64,000 bases of DNA from Kibdelosporangium philippinense (GTDB lineage Bacteria; Actinomycetota; Actinomycetes; Mycobacteriales; Pseudonocardiaceae): NCBI RefSeq assembly GCF_021390435.2, contig NZ_JAJVCN010000005.1, positions 449,501 to 513,500 on the forward strand, given 5' to 3'. The position numbers were made by a program, and so were the translations under genes. This document shows positions 27,298-37,156 of this stretch, one piece after another (position 1 is the first letter of the stretch; every line of letters begins with the position of its first letter). The notes below the pieces were generated by a model that had not been told where the DNA came from, made no database searches, and was given only the letters and a program-made list of their open reading frames with translations.

Positions 27298-27663
27298 ATG
27301 ACGACCGCGCAGGAGAACACGACCGAAGCGGCGACCACGCACGGCGTGACGTTGACCGATACTGCCGCGAGCAAGGCCAAGGCGCTGCTCGAGCAGGAAG
27401 GTCGCGACGACATGCACCTGCGGATCGCCGTCCAGCCCGGGGGCTGCGCCGGTCTGCGTTACCAGCTGTTCTTCGACGAGCGCTCGCTCGACGGCGACCT
27501 CTACCGTGACTTCGGCGGCCTGAAGGTGGCCGTCGACCGGATGAGCGCGCCGTACGTCGAGGGCGCCGTGATCGACTTCGTGGACACCATCGAGAAGCAG
27601 GGCTTCACCATCGAGAACCCGAATGCCACGGGTTCCTGCGCCTGCGGCGACTCGTTCCACTGA
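27298..27663 (+). CDS. erpA: A-type iron-sulfur cluster carrier (HesB/IscA/ErpA family)
   Basis: This 121-residue protein transfers Fe-S clusters to apo-enzymes. The three cluster-ligand cysteines are in PGGCAGLRYQLFFDE (near residue 48) and the C-terminal GSCACGDSFH (near residues 113-115), the exact CxC spacing of the family. Its likely clients here include the Rieske protein QcrA and lipoyl synthase. The ATG at 27298 follows AAGGGAG. The unit ends at a hairpin with a T-tract. Confidence 0.93.
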   Translation: MTTAQENTTEAATTHGVTLTDTAASKAKALLEQEGRDDMHLRIAVQPGGCAGLRYQLFFDERSLDGDLYRDFGGLKVAVDRMSAPYVEGAVIDFVDTIEKQGFTIENPNATGSCACGDSFH

Positions 27664-27678
27664 GTCAAGACGTGTGGA

Positions 27679-27712
27679 GGGCCGTTGTCTCGTGCGGACA
27701 ACGGCCCTTTTT
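27679..27712 (+). terminator. Intrinsic terminator of the Fe-S carrier gene
   Basis: GGGCCGTTGTC (27679-27689) pairs with GACAACGGCCC (27697-27707) and is followed directly by TTTTTAC. Confidence 0.9.
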
Positions 27713-27735
27713 ACATTTTTGGCAGCATGTCCCGG

Positions 27736-27915
27736 TCAGACGTACTCGTCGAGGTCCTTGACCTGGGCGTGACACCCGTCGGTGACCTCCCACGCCGGCG
27801 CGAGCCGCGGCAGCGGCGCGTGCGACGGGGACTGGCGGACTGAAGGTGGGATGTCGGCGCAGTCGGCGATCAGCTCGTCGATCGAATCGGCCTCGGTGAT
27901 GTGCACGAATCCCAC
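27736..27915 (-). CDS. Small hypothetical protein, 59 aa
   Basis: A GTG-started frame encodes MGFVHITEADSIDELIADCA, then DIPPSVRQSPSHAPLPRLAP and AWEVTDGCHAQVKDLDEYV. Its acidic, structured composition and third-position GC preference are those of a real gene, although it is too short for most gene finders. It has two Cys and no known domain. A second GTG at 27906 is an alternative start; neither has a strong ribosome-binding site. It lies in the gap between the Fe-S carrier and the adoK-like gene and is divergent from the latter. Confidence 0.6.
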   Translation of the reverse strand: MGFVHITEADSIDELIADCADIPPSVRQSPSHAPLPRLAPAWEVTDGCHAQVKDLDEYV

Positions 27916-28032
27916 GTTATTGAGCGGGACTGGAGCTGCACAGGCTTACCAACCGGTAGTGTGCATAGGCAGCCAAGGAACCACCCGCACGGGTGGCGGG
28001 TGTCGGCTCGGGACACAGGCTGTCGGACGTAG

Positions 28033-29513
<1,481 letters not shown>

Positions 29514-29517
29514 AAGC

Positions 29518-29561
29518 TCGTGAGTGGTTATCCGTGTTAGAACGCGAATAACCACTCACGA
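29518..29561. repeat. GTGAGTGGTTAT palindrome, copy 3
   Basis: Arms TCGTGAGTGGTTAT and ATAACCACTCACGA are exact, with a less regular centre around TTAGAA. It lies between the convergent XdhC and dprE1 genes and starts 5 bases after the XdhC stop. Confidence 0.8.
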
Positions 29562-29568
29562 CAAACCC

Positions 29569-30918
29569 TCAGAGTGCCAGGCGACGGCTCATGTCCGAGA
29601 CGAAGACGCCCTCCGGGTCAACGGAATCCCGGATCTTGCGCCACTCGTCGAGCCGCGGGTACATCTTCGCGAACGTCTCCGCGGCAGTCCGCGAATCCTT
29701 CGCGGTGTACAGCCGTCCGCCCGCGGCGAGCACGGCCTCGTCCAGCTCGTCACAGACGCGGCCGACGCCGTCCTTGATCGGGAAGTCGACGCTGAGCATC
29801 CAGCCAGGGGTCGGCCACGACAGCGGCGCCTGGTTGGCCTCGCCCATCCGCTTGACCACGTTTAGGAACGAGTAGTGCCCGGAAGTGGCGATCTGGCGGC
29901 AGATCGCGGCGAACTCGGTCTCGCGTCCAAAGGGGACGGAGAACTGGTACTGCAGGAATCCCTTTGAGCCGTACGCCCTGTTCCACTCGCCGAGCATGTC
30001 CAGCGGGTGGTAGAAGCGGGTCAGGTTCTGGATCGCGCCACGCACTCCCTTGCGCGGGACAGTGCGCTGCCACAGCTCGTTCACCAGGCCGAACGTCAGC
30101 TTGTTTGCCAGCCCGTTGGGAAACAGGTCGGGCAAGGTCGCCAGTTGCGGGGCGTCGAACTTCAACGGCTGGCTGCGCAGCTTCGCGGGCAGATCGTCCA
30201 CTTTGGCCAGTGAGCCGCGGGAGAACGTCGCCCGGCCCATCCGGCCGTCCGACGAGATCAGGTCCGGCACGGCCATCGAGTAGTCGTACGCCAGGTCCGA
30301 ACCGTCCAGGAACAGCGCCAGCGTCTCGTCGAGGCTGTTCGTCCGGTCCGCGTCGACGAGGAAATAGGCCGTCTCGGTCTTCTTCATCCGGATCGTGGCC
30401 CTGGTGATGATGCCGGTCAGCCCTATTCCGGCGACCGTCGCCCAGAACAGCTCCGAGTCCGGCTCAAGCGTGCGCACCTGGCCGTCCGCGGTGAGCAGGT
30501 CCATCGACACCACGTGGTTGCCGAAACTGCCCGCCGAGTGGTGGTTCTTGCCGTGGATGTCGTTCGCGATGGCGCCACCGACGGTCACCTGACGCGTCCC
30601 AGGCAGCACCGGAACCCACAAACCGTGCGGAAGTGCTTCCCGCATCAGCTTGTCGAGGCTCACGCCCGCGTCGAGGTCGACAAGACCGGTCTCCGGATCG
30701 ATCGAATGGATCCGGTCAAGCACGGTCATGTCGACGACCACACCGCCCGCGTTCTGCGCCGGGTCGCCGTACGAACGGCCAAGGCCACGCGCGATCACAC
30801 CGCGCGGGCCAGCCGAGGTCACCGCACGCGCGATGACCTCAATGTCCGGTGTGGACAGCACATTGGCCACGGTCGGGGCCGTACGTCCCCATCCGTGCAG
30901 GGTCCGCGGCTCAGTCAT
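29569..30918 (-). CDS. dprE1: Decaprenylphosphoryl-beta-D-ribose 2'-oxidase
   Basis: DprE1 is the FAD enzyme that oxidises decaprenylphosphoryl ribose in the path to the arabinose donor for cell-wall arabinan. The 449-residue product has the N-terminal FAD-binding segment [16 protein letters not shown] with [30 protein letters not shown] (split over residues 100-130), and C-terminal [19 protein letters not shown] then [13 protein letters not shown]. At the place of the M. tuberculosis benzothiazinone-target Cys387 there is Ser376. The ATG overlaps the asnB stop (ATGA). No dprE2 gene is adjacent. The longer frame to 31014 is a shadow of asnB. It supports a type-IV (arabinose/galactose) cell wall. 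Confidence 0.92.
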   Translation of the reverse strand: MTEPRTLHGWGRTAPTVANVLSTPDIEVIARAVTSAGPRGVIARGLGRSYGDPAQNAGGVVVDMTVLDRIHSIDPETGLVDLDAGVSLDKLMREALPHGLWVPVLPGTRQVTVGGAIANDIHGKNHHSAGSFGNHVVSMDLLTADGQVRTLEPDSELFWATVAGIGLTGIITRATIRMKKTETAYFLVDADRTNSLDETLALFLDGSDLAYDYSMAVPDLISSDGRMGRATFSRGSLAKVDDLPAKLRSQPLKFDAPQLATLPDLFPNGLANKLTFGLVNELWQRTVPRKGVRGAIQNLTRFYHPLDMLGEWNRAYGSKGFLQYQFSVPFGRETEFAAICRQIATSGHYSFLNVVKRMGEANQAPLSWPTPGWMLSVDFPIKDGVGRVCDELDEAVLAAGGRLYTAKDSRTAAETFAKMYPRLDEWRKIRDSVDPEGVFVSDMSRRLAL

Positions 30919-32843
30919 CAGAGGCGCACCGGGTAGTGCGGCTCGGGGACCTGCGGGCGGATCCGGCCTTCGACGAAGATGCCGTACCAGATCATGAACA
31001 CCAGCAACGCCCACAGCCGCCTGCTGTGGTCGATCTCGTTGCGGCGGTGCTCCTCCAGCATCTCCAGGATGGCTGCCTTGTCCAGGAACGGGTCGGTGGC
31101 CGAGTCACGGATGATCCCGACGGCCCACTCGTAGAGTTCTTCCCGCAGCCAGTGCCGCACCGGCACCGGGAAACCGAGCTTGCGCCGGTTGAGCACGTGC
31201 GCGGGCACGATGTCGCGCATCGCGGCACGCAACGCGTACTTCGTGGTCTCCTTGGTGATCTTCTCTTCCAAGGGGATCCGCGAGGCGACCTTGAAGACCT
31301 CGGTGTCGAGGAACGGTACCCGCAGCTCGAGCGAGTTGGCCATGGTCACCTTGTCCGCCTTGACCAGGATGTCGCCGCGCAGCCAGGTGAACAGGTCGAC
31401 GTGCTGCATCCGGGTCACCGGGTCCCAGTCTCGCGAGGCCCGGTAGTGCGGCGCGGTGACGTCCATGTGGCCGATGCCAGGGGTGAAGGTCCGCAGCACC
31501 CGCTTGATCTGGTCGTCACGGAAGATGCGCGCGTTGCCGTAGTAACGCTCTTCAAGCGTCAACGCGCCACGACGCAGCAAGTCCTTGCCGCGCTTGCCTT
31601 CCGGCAGCTTCGTCGACAGGTTGCCCATCGCCTTGCGCAGCGCGCCTGGGACCTTTTCGAACGCGGCCAGGGAAAGCGGCTCGCGGTAGATCGTGTAACC
31701 GCCGAACAGTTCGTCCGCGCCTTCGCCGGAGAGCACCACCTTCACGTACTGGCGGGCCTCACGCGCGATGAACCACAACGGCACCAGCGCCGGGTCGGCC
31801 ACCGGATCATCCAGGTACCAGATGATCAGCGGCAGGGTCTCCATCACTTCCTGCGGCGAGACCGTGCGGACCACGTGCTTCACGCCGATCGCCGCCGCGG
31901 ACTCGGCCGCGACGTCCACTTCGGAGTAACCCTGGCGCTCGAACCCGGTCGTGAACGTGATCAGGTCCGGGTTGTGCTGCTTCGCCAACGCGGCGATGGC
32001 GGTGGAGTCGATACCGCCGGACAGGAACGAACCGACCGTCACGTCCGCGCGCATGTGCTTGGCGACCGAGTCACGCATCACCGCGGCGATGTCCGAGTGC
32101 AGACGGCCGGACTCGTACTGGCTGACGCCGAGCGGCCGGAAGATCGGGTCGAAGTACCGGTTCATGGTCATCGTGCCGTCCGGCGTGACCGTGAACGACG
32201 TGCCCGACTCGATCCGGCGGACCGTGTCGTGCATCGTCTCGGGCTCCGGCACGTACTGCAGGACCATGTAGTGCTGCAGCGCCGTCTTGTCCAACCGCGG
32301 CGACATGCCCAGCGTGCGCCCGAGCGCGAGCAGGCTCTTCTTCTCGCTCGCGAAGGCCATCCCGCCGGGGCCGGAGGCGTAGAACAACGGCTTGATGCCG
32401 AACGGGTCACGCGCACCGAACAGCGTCTGCCGGTGCGAGTCCCAGATCAGGAACGCGAACATGCCGCGGAACCGCTTCACGACCTCGGGGCCGTAGAAGT
32501 GGTACGCCGCGACCATCGCCTCAGCCTCGCCGTCGGTGGCGAACTTGAGGTTGAACTCGCGTTTCAGATCCGCCCGCAGCTCGAGGTAGTTGTAGACCTC
32601 GCCGTTGAACAGGATCGTGTACCGGTTCGGCGCGTCCACCGGGCCCCAGTGCAGGGGCTGGTGCGAATGCGCGATGTCGACGATCGACAACCGGTTGAAG
32701 CCGAAGATGACCCCGCGGTCGGCCCACGTGCCGCTTTCGTCGGGGCCGCGGTGCCGCTGGCAGCGCAGAGCCGCGTCGACCGCGCTACGGGCCGCGTCGG
32801 CATCGAGTTCAGAGGGGCAGACCAGGCCAAGCAGACCGCACAC
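30918..32843 (-). CDS. asnB: Asparagine synthase (glutamine-hydrolysing)
   Basis: This 641-residue enzyme makes Asn (or amidates a related carboxylate) from glutamine and ATP. The start is the GTG at 32843 because it gives MCGLLGLVC with the catalytic N-terminal nucleophile Cys2; the longer frame to 32981 would bury it. The class-II glutaminase domain (1-200) contains [26 protein letters not shown] and [12 protein letters not shown]. The synthetase domain has the pyrophosphate-loop [13 protein letters not shown] and [13 protein letters not shown]. It is divergent from ctaC, as in M. tuberculosis (Rv2201/Rv2200c), where AsnB has been linked to cell-envelope amidation. Its coupling to dprE1 supports an envelope role here. 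Confidence 0.94.
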   Translation of the reverse strand: MCGLLGLVCPSELDADAARSAVDAALRCQRHRGPDESGTWADRGVIFGFNRLSIVDIAHSHQPLHWGPVDAPNRYTILFNGEVYNYLELRADLKREFNLKFATDGEAEAMVAAYHFYGPEVVKRFRGMFAFLIWDSHRQTLFGARDPFGIKPLFYASGPGGMAFASEKKSLLALGRTLGMSPRLDKTALQHYMVLQYVPEPETMHDTVRRIESGTSFTVTPDGTMTMNRYFDPIFRPLGVSQYESGRLHSDIAAVMRDSVAKHMRADVTVGSFLSGGIDSTAIAALAKQHNPDLITFTTGFERQGYSEVDVAAESAAAIGVKHVVRTVSPQEVMETLPLIIWYLDDPVADPALVPLWFIAREARQYVKVVLSGEGADELFGGYTIYREPLSLAAFEKVPGALRKAMGNLSTKLPEGKRGKDLLRRGALTLEERYYGNARIFRDDQIKRVLRTFTPGIGHMDVTAPHYRASRDWDPVTRMQHVDLFTWLRGDILVKADKVTMANSLELRVPFLDTEVFKVASRIPLEEKITKETTKYALRAAMRDIVPAHVLNRRKLGFPVPVRHWLREELYEWAVGIIRDSATDPFLDKAAILEMLEEHRRNEIDHSRRLWALLVFMIWYGIFVEGRIRPQVPEPHYPVRL

Positions 32844-32981
32844 GCTCTCGGGAACCTTCCGGGTCGAGTGGTGTTTGAAGGGCCAGTATGCCCCCCGCGT
32901 GAATCGGGGCGACGCGCGCAGGGCCCTGATCCACGTCACATATGTCGCTGAGCTACGCTCCCGCAGGAGCGAAACGCTCAA

Positions 32982-33014
32982 GACTTGCTTGCAGGGTAAG
33001 TATCACTGCAAGTC
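32982..33014. promoter_or_regulatory. Nested inverted repeats in the ctaC leader
   Basis: GACTTGC (32982-32988) and GCAAGTC (33008-33014) form a dyad that encloses and overlaps a second one, CTTGCAG (32988-32994) and CTGCAAG (33006-33012). It sits just before the AAGGAGG ribosome-binding site of ctaC. It may be an operator or an mRNA leader hairpin; I cannot decide between them. Confidence 0.45.
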
Positions 33015-33036
33015 GCGGCAAGGAGGAGAGCGAACG

Positions 33037-33969
33037 GTGGGCCAAGAGGAGCGCTCGCGCAAGCGCAGGCTGGCCAAGGTCATCGGGCTGGTCGGCCTGG
33101 TCGCGTTCGCGGCGACCGGCTGCTCGACCGATGAGGTGCTGCGGTTCGGATGGCCCGTCGGCGTCACCGAGCAGGCCGACGACATGCGCAATCTGTGGAC
33201 AGGGGCGGTGATCGCCTCACTGATCGTCGGTGTGATCACGTGGGTGCTGATCCTGTGGCCGGTCATTTTCCACCGCAAGAAGTCCGACAAACTGCCCCGG
33301 CAGACCCAGTACAACAACGTGCTGGAGCTGATCTACACCGGTGTGCCGGTGATCATCGTGGTCGTGCTGTTCGTGTTCACCGCGAGCACCGAGAACCGCG
33401 TGCTCGCCAAGACGGACAAGCCGGACCTGAAGGTGCAGGCGCTGGCGTTCCAGTGGAACTGGGACTTCAGCTACCTGGAGTCGGGCGGCGTCAAGCCGAC
33501 GGTTCAGGGCGGCGGCGAGGTGCACACGGTCGGCAGCACCAACCAGATCCCGCTGCTGGTCGTGCCTGCCGGGCGGACGGTGGAGTACCAGCTGCGGTCC
33601 AGGGACGTGATCCACTCGTTCTACGTGCCGGAGATGCACTTCAAGCGGGACGTGTTCCCGTACCCGGAGAAGAACAACCAGGACAACACGTTCCAGAACA
33701 AGATCGACCGGCCTGGTTCGTTCGTCGGTCGCTGTGCCGAGCTCTGCGGCTCGTACCACGCGTTCATGAACTTCGAGCTCCGCGCGCTGCCTGGCGAGCT
33801 GTTCGACCAGTATCTGCGGCTGCGTGGCCAGATCAACCCACGCACCAACGCGCTGTACACCGCTTCCGAGGCGCTGACCCAGATGAACTGCGGCCAGCTG
33901 TGCACCCCGTACGCGGTGACGACGTCGCCGTTCAACCCCGACCGCACCGCGCGCACGGCTTCGGGCTGA
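33037..33969 (+). CDS. ctaC: Cytochrome c oxidase subunit II (aa3 type)
   Basis: This CuA-bearing subunit accepts electrons from the bc1 complex's cytochrome cc. The 310-residue precursor has a lipoprotein signal ending FAATGC (lipidated Cys29), two membrane helices (about 53-80 and 98-122), and a periplasmic cupredoxin domain with the CuA ligands in FVGRCAELCGSYHAFMNF near residues 230-246 and the upstream His in RDVIHSFYVPEMHFKRD. The GTG at 33037 follows AAGGAGGAGA; the longer frame upstream overlaps asnB. ctaF follows after 19 bases. Confidence 0.95.
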   Translation: MGQEERSRKRRLAKVIGLVGLVAFAATGCSTDEVLRFGWPVGVTEQADDMRNLWTGAVIASLIVGVITWVLILWPVIFHRKKSDKLPRQTQYNNVLELIYTGVPVIIVVVLFVFTASTENRVLAKTDKPDLKVQALAFQWNWDFSYLESGGVKPTVQGGGEVHTVGSTNQIPLLVVPAGRTVEYQLRSRDVIHSFYVPEMHFKRDVFPYPEKNNQDNTFQNKIDRPGSFVGRCAELCGSYHAFMNFELRALPGELFDQYLRLRGQINPRTNALYTASEALTQMNCGQLCTPYAVTTSPFNPDRTARTASG

Positions 33970-33988
33970 CGGGCAGGGAGAGAGAACC

Positions 33989-34387
33989 ATGAAGGTCGAA
34001 GCCAAAATCTTCCACATCTGCACGGCGTTCTTCTTCTTCGCGGCCATCCTCTACGGCTTCTGGGCCAAAGAGGTGGTCGGGATCGTCGGGCTGACCCTGA
34101 CCGGTGGCCTGTCGCTGATCGTCGGCAGCTACTTCAGCTTCGTGGCGCGCCGCGTCGAGGAGCGGCCGGAGGACAACCCGGAGGCCGAGGTCAGCGATGG
34201 CGCCGGTGAGCTGGGCTTCTTCAGCCCGGGCAGCTACTGGCCGGTCGGTTTGGCCGCGTCGGCCGCGCTGACCGGGTTCGCGCTGGCGTACTTCCACATC
34301 TGGCTGCTGGTGATCGGGATCGTCTGCATCCTGATCACGGTCGGCGGCCTGGTCTTCGAGTACCACACCCAGCCCGACAAGGACTGA
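33989..34387 (+). CDS. ctaF: Actinobacterial cytochrome c oxidase subunit IV
   Basis: This 132-residue protein has four membrane helices in two pairs (about 10-30, 34-54, 85-103, 105-122), separated by an acidic loop ERPEDNPEAEV and the conserved GFFSPGSYWP segment. This matches the actinobacterial aa3 oxidase subunit IV that always follows ctaC. It stabilises the oxidase part of the bc1-aa3 supercomplex. The palindromic element 8 bases after the stop probably ends the ctaC-ctaF transcript. Confidence 0.92.
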   Translation: MKVEAKIFHICTAFFFFAAILYGFWAKEVVGIVGLTLTGGLSLIVGSYFSFVARRVEERPEDNPEAEVSDGAGELGFFSPGSYWPVGLAASAALTGFALAYFHIWLLVIGIVCILITVGGLVFEYHTQPDKD

Positions 34388-34395
34388 ACCTTTTT

Positions 34396-34477
34396 GCCGT
34401 GAAGGCCACCCTTCCGGCGTTGGACGCGTGAGGGCCTCCCTTGACGCGTTGGACGCCGCGAGGGTGGCCTTCACGGC
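34396..34477. repeat. Long palindrome with internal direct repeats after ctaF
   Basis: GCCGTGAAGGCCACCCT (34396-34412) is the exact reverse complement of 34461-34477. Between the arms GCGTTGGACGC occurs twice as a direct repeat. TTTTT precedes the left arm and CTTTTAAAG follows the right arm, so it can end transcription on both strands. It also lies exactly at the broken 5' edge of the DUF1989 remnant. Similar GTGAAGGCCACC elements are common between genes in Pseudonocardiaceae (from memory). Confidence 0.75.
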
Positions 34478-34481
34478 TTTT

Positions 34482-34832
34482 AAAGTGGAAGACCAGGTGG
34501 CCGCGCATGACTTCCTCTACGCGCCATGCAGCCAGGAAATGTTCGAAATCCAATACGGTGCCACCGGACCACGCCCGAACTGCTTCACGAACCTCACGCG
34601 ATCACTTGCCGAATTCGGCGTGCCCGAATCCACCGTGACCATCGCCTTCAACTTCTTCATGCGATCCGTTGTCGACGAGAATGGGCAGCTCAAGATCGAG
34701 CCGCCCCTCACGACACAAGGCAAAAGCATGACCCTGACCGCCGAGCGCGACCTTTTTGTCGCGGTCACCGCGTGCGCCACGGAAGGCGTCAACGGCGGTC
34801 AGACGAAGGCACTGCAGGTCGAAATCACTTAG
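34482..34832 (+). pseudogene. 5'-truncated DUF1989 (urea-carboxylase-associated) family gene
   Basis: The frame ending at 34832 encodes only the C-terminal half of a DUF1989 protein: AAHDFLYAPCSQEMFEIQYG, then GPRPNCFTNLTRSLAEFG, VTIAFNFFMRSVVDENGQL and SMTLTAERDLFVAVTACATE. The first 70-100 residues of the family are absent, and the formal start codon of the frame (34428) lies inside the palindromic repeat. There is no ribosome-binding site. It is best read as a remnant. Its stop overlaps the 3' end of trpD on the other strand by 8 bases. Confidence 0.75.
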
Positions 34833-35865
34833 CCAGCGCGCTCGACACCGCGGCCCAGCGCTCAAGCAGGCTCGTCGCCGCGCCCGAATCCACCGCCTCG
34901 GCGACCTGTGACAGCCCAGCGGCGATATCGGCCGCCAGATCCCCGGTGAAGCCCCGATAAGCCGCCACGGCGCCCGCGGCGTTCAGCAGCACGGCGTTGC
35001 GGACGTGGCCCTCCTCGCCAGCCAGCACCTGGCGGACCACCTCGGCGTTGTGCTTGGCGTCCCCGCCGCGGAGATCTTCGGGTGTGCAGAGGTCCAGTCC
35101 AAATGTGGCCGGATCGATACGTTCACGCGTCACCGTGCCGCCGTCGACCACCCAGGCCGAAGTCGTTGCGCACGTGGTGATCTCGTCGAGCCCGTCATCA
35201 CCGCGCACGACCAGCACAGACGCACCGCGCAGTGCGAAAACCTCGGCCATCACGGGAGCCAGACGTTCAAAAGCGCATCCGATCAAGCCCGAAGCGGGCT
35301 GAGCCGGGTTGGTCAACGGCCCGAGCACGTTGAAAGCCGTGGGAATCCCCAGCTCCGAGCGCACCGGACCGGCGTGCCGCAAAGCCGGGTGGAACCGAGG
35401 CGCGAAGCAGAACCCGATGCTCAGTTCGTCAACGCACTGCGCGACCTCGGCAGGCCCAAGTCCGATCGCGACGCCGAGGACCTCAAGCACATCGGCGGTT
35501 CCGGCCTTGGACGACGCCGAACGGTTGCCGTGCTTGACCACTGGCACCCCGGCGGCCGCGGTCACGATGGCGCTCATCGTCGAGATGTTCACGCTGCCGG
35601 ACCGGTCACCACCCGTGCCGACCACGTCCACAGCCCGCCCGGTCACCGAGACCCGGGTCGCGTGCCGAAGCATTCCGGCTGCCATACCGGAGATCTCGTC
35701 GGGCGTCTCGCCCTTCGAGCGCAGGCCGACCGCGAACCCCGCGATCTGGGCGTTCGTCGCGTTGCCGGACATGATCTCGTTCATGGCCCATGAGGTGTCG
35801 TCGGCGGTCAGGTCGCCGCCGACGACCAAGTGGTTGAGCAGCGCAGGCCAGGTGTCGCGCGTCAT
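34825..35865 (-). CDS. trpD: Anthranilate phosphoribosyltransferase
   Basis: TrpD joins phosphoribosyl pyrophosphate to anthranilate in tryptophan synthesis. The 346-residue protein contains the PRPP-binding VVGTGGDRSGSVNISTMSAIV (here read as VGTGGDRSGSVNISTMSA), KHGNRSASSKAGTADVLEVLG and FNVLGPLTNPAQP, plus the metal-binding GDDGLDE. The ATG at 35865 gives MTRDTWPALLNHL; one at 35883 adds six residues. The other trp genes are not here. The M. tuberculosis homologue (Rv2192c) sits in the same place beside ctaE. Confidence 0.95.
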   Translation of the reverse strand: MTRDTWPALLNHLVVGGDLTADDTSWAMNEIMSGNATNAQIAGFAVGLRSKGETPDEISGMAAGMLRHATRVSVTGRAVDVVGTGGDRSGSVNISTMSAIVTAAAGVPVVKHGNRSASSKAGTADVLEVLGVAIGLGPAEVAQCVDELSIGFCFAPRFHPALRHAGPVRSELGIPTAFNVLGPLTNPAQPASGLIGCAFERLAPVMAEVFALRGASVLVVRGDDGLDEITTCATTSAWVVDGGTVTRERIDPATFGLDLCTPEDLRGGDAKHNAEVVRQVLAGEEGHVRNAVLLNAAGAVAAYRGFTGDLAADIAAGLSQVAEAVDSGAATSLLERWAAVSSALAK

Positions 35866-35934
35866 GGCCGAATCATCCACCAAAGCCGCCCGTCCGTGCG
35901 ACGGGAATGACCGCAGTGGAAAACAGGCACGAGC

Positions 35935-36345
35935 TCAGCCGCGAACGGTCGGCAGGGTGTGCGACCGCAGCACGTCCGCGACCGTCTCAGCGGCGGTCAG
36001 CGGGTCGAGCGGGTGCACGAGCACGGCGTCGGCCTGCGACCAGGTCGCCAGCCACCGGTCGTCCTTGCGACGCACCGCGATCACGATCGGCGGGCAGTCG
36101 TCGATCTCGTTCTTCAACTGGCGGCACAGTCCCATGCCGCCGGTCGGCTGCGCCTCGCCGTCGAGGATCGCGAGGTCGGAGTCGCCCGCGTCCATGTGGT
36201 AGATGACGTCGGCGACCGTTTCGGCCTCGACGAACGTCACCCGTCCGAGGTCAGCGGCCGGGCGGCGACCGACGGCTGTGATGATGCTCTCCCGCACCTC
36301 CGGCCGGTGGCTGAAGACCAGAATCGTCAGCGGCTGCGTACTCAT
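35935..36345 (-). CDS. Atypical receiver-domain (response-regulator-like) protein
   Basis: This 136-residue, single-domain protein has a CheY-like alternation of strands and helices. It has LTILVFSHRPEVRESI at the N-terminus, LAILDGEAQPTGGMGLCRQL with the possible phosphoacceptor Asp, IVIAVRRKDDRWLATW and ADAVLVHPLDPLTAAETV at the end. The acidic pair that binds Mg2+ after strand 1 in true receivers is replaced by Ser-His-Arg, so phosphorylation is doubtful. It has no output domain. It is divergent from ctaE, a position kept in other actinobacteria. The ATG at 36345 is preferred over 36372. Confidence 0.8.
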   Translation of the reverse strand: MSTQPLTILVFSHRPEVRESIITAVGRRPAADLGRVTFVEAETVADVIYHMDAGDSDLAILDGEAQPTGGMGLCRQLKNEIDDCPPIVIAVRRKDDRWLATWSQADAVLVHPLDPLTAAETVADVLRSHTLPTVRG

Positions 36346-36475
36346 CTCTTCAGCGCCCTCCGGCTCTCTCACTAGGCCTGATCACGACCAGTCGAATGCT
36401 ATCGCCACGGGGCAGCGACACGGCCCGCGACCCAACCGGTACCCGACCGGGCGAGGCGGATAACCGCAAGACATA

Positions 36476-37105
36476 ATGCGTCGCGTGACAACAGCTACGC
36501 CTTCGATCAGCCAGCGCGTGCACTCGCTGAACCGGCCGAACATGGTCAGTGTGGGCACCATCGTGTGGCTGTCCAGTGAGCTGATGTTCTTCGCCGGGCT
36601 GTTCGCCATGTTCTTCACGGTGAAGGCGCAGAACTCCACCGGTCACTGGCCGCCCCCACTTCATCCCGGCGGCGAGCCGATCCACCTGGACCTGCCGTTC
36701 GCCACGCCGTTCACGGCGATCCTGATCCTCTCGTCGGTCACCTGCCAGCTCGGTGTGTTCGCCGCCGAGAAGGGCGACGTGTTCGGCCTGCGGCGCTGGT
36801 ACACGCTGACTCTGGTGATGGGCGCGGTCTTCGTCGCCGGCCAGGGCATCGAGTACTTCAAGCTGATCCAGGAGGGCGTGACCATCCCGTCCGGCGGGTT
36901 CGGCACGGTCTTCTACCTCACCACAGGCTTCCACGGTCTGCACGTGATCGGCGGTCTGATCGCGTTCGTCTACCTGCTGATCCGCACCCGGATGAGCAAG
37001 TTCACGCCCGCGCAGGCCACCGCCGCGATCGTGGTCTCGTACTACTGGCACTTCGTCGACATCGTGTGGATCGGGCTTTTCGCCGTCATCTACATCGTTC
37101 CCTGA
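36476..37105 (+). CDS. ctaE: Cytochrome c oxidase subunit III
   Basis: This 209-residue membrane protein has five helices, as usual in actinobacterial subunit III, with the family segments [33 protein letters not shown] and [19 protein letters not shown]. It stabilises subunit I in the aa3 oxidase. The start may be the ATG at 36476 or the GTG at 36485, which gives MTTATPS; neither has a clear ribosome-binding site. It opens the ctaE-qcrC-qcrA-qcrB operon. Confidence 0.95.
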   Translation: MRRVTTATPSISQRVHSLNRPNMVSVGTIVWLSSELMFFAGLFAMFFTVKAQNSTGHWPPPLHPGGEPIHLDLPFATPFTAILILSSVTCQLGVFAAEKGDVFGLRRWYTLTLVMGAVFVAGQGIEYFKLIQEGVTIPSGGFGTVFYLTTGFHGLHVIGGLIAFVYLLIRTRMSKFTPAQATAAIVVSYYWHFVDIVWIGLFAVIYIVP

Positions 37106-37156
37106 TCGACGCATCACCAACCCGAACTGACTTCTCCAGCAAGGTTGCCCATCACC

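Noticed and set aside
30849-32951. 700-codon plus-strand frame over asnB
   Set aside because: It is antisense to intact asnB; composition is His/Arg/Val-rich low complexity, typical of a high-GC shadow frame.
34428-34481. Coding 5' part of the DUF1989 frame
   Set aside because: The apparent start and first codons lie inside the palindromic repeat and have no family similarity.
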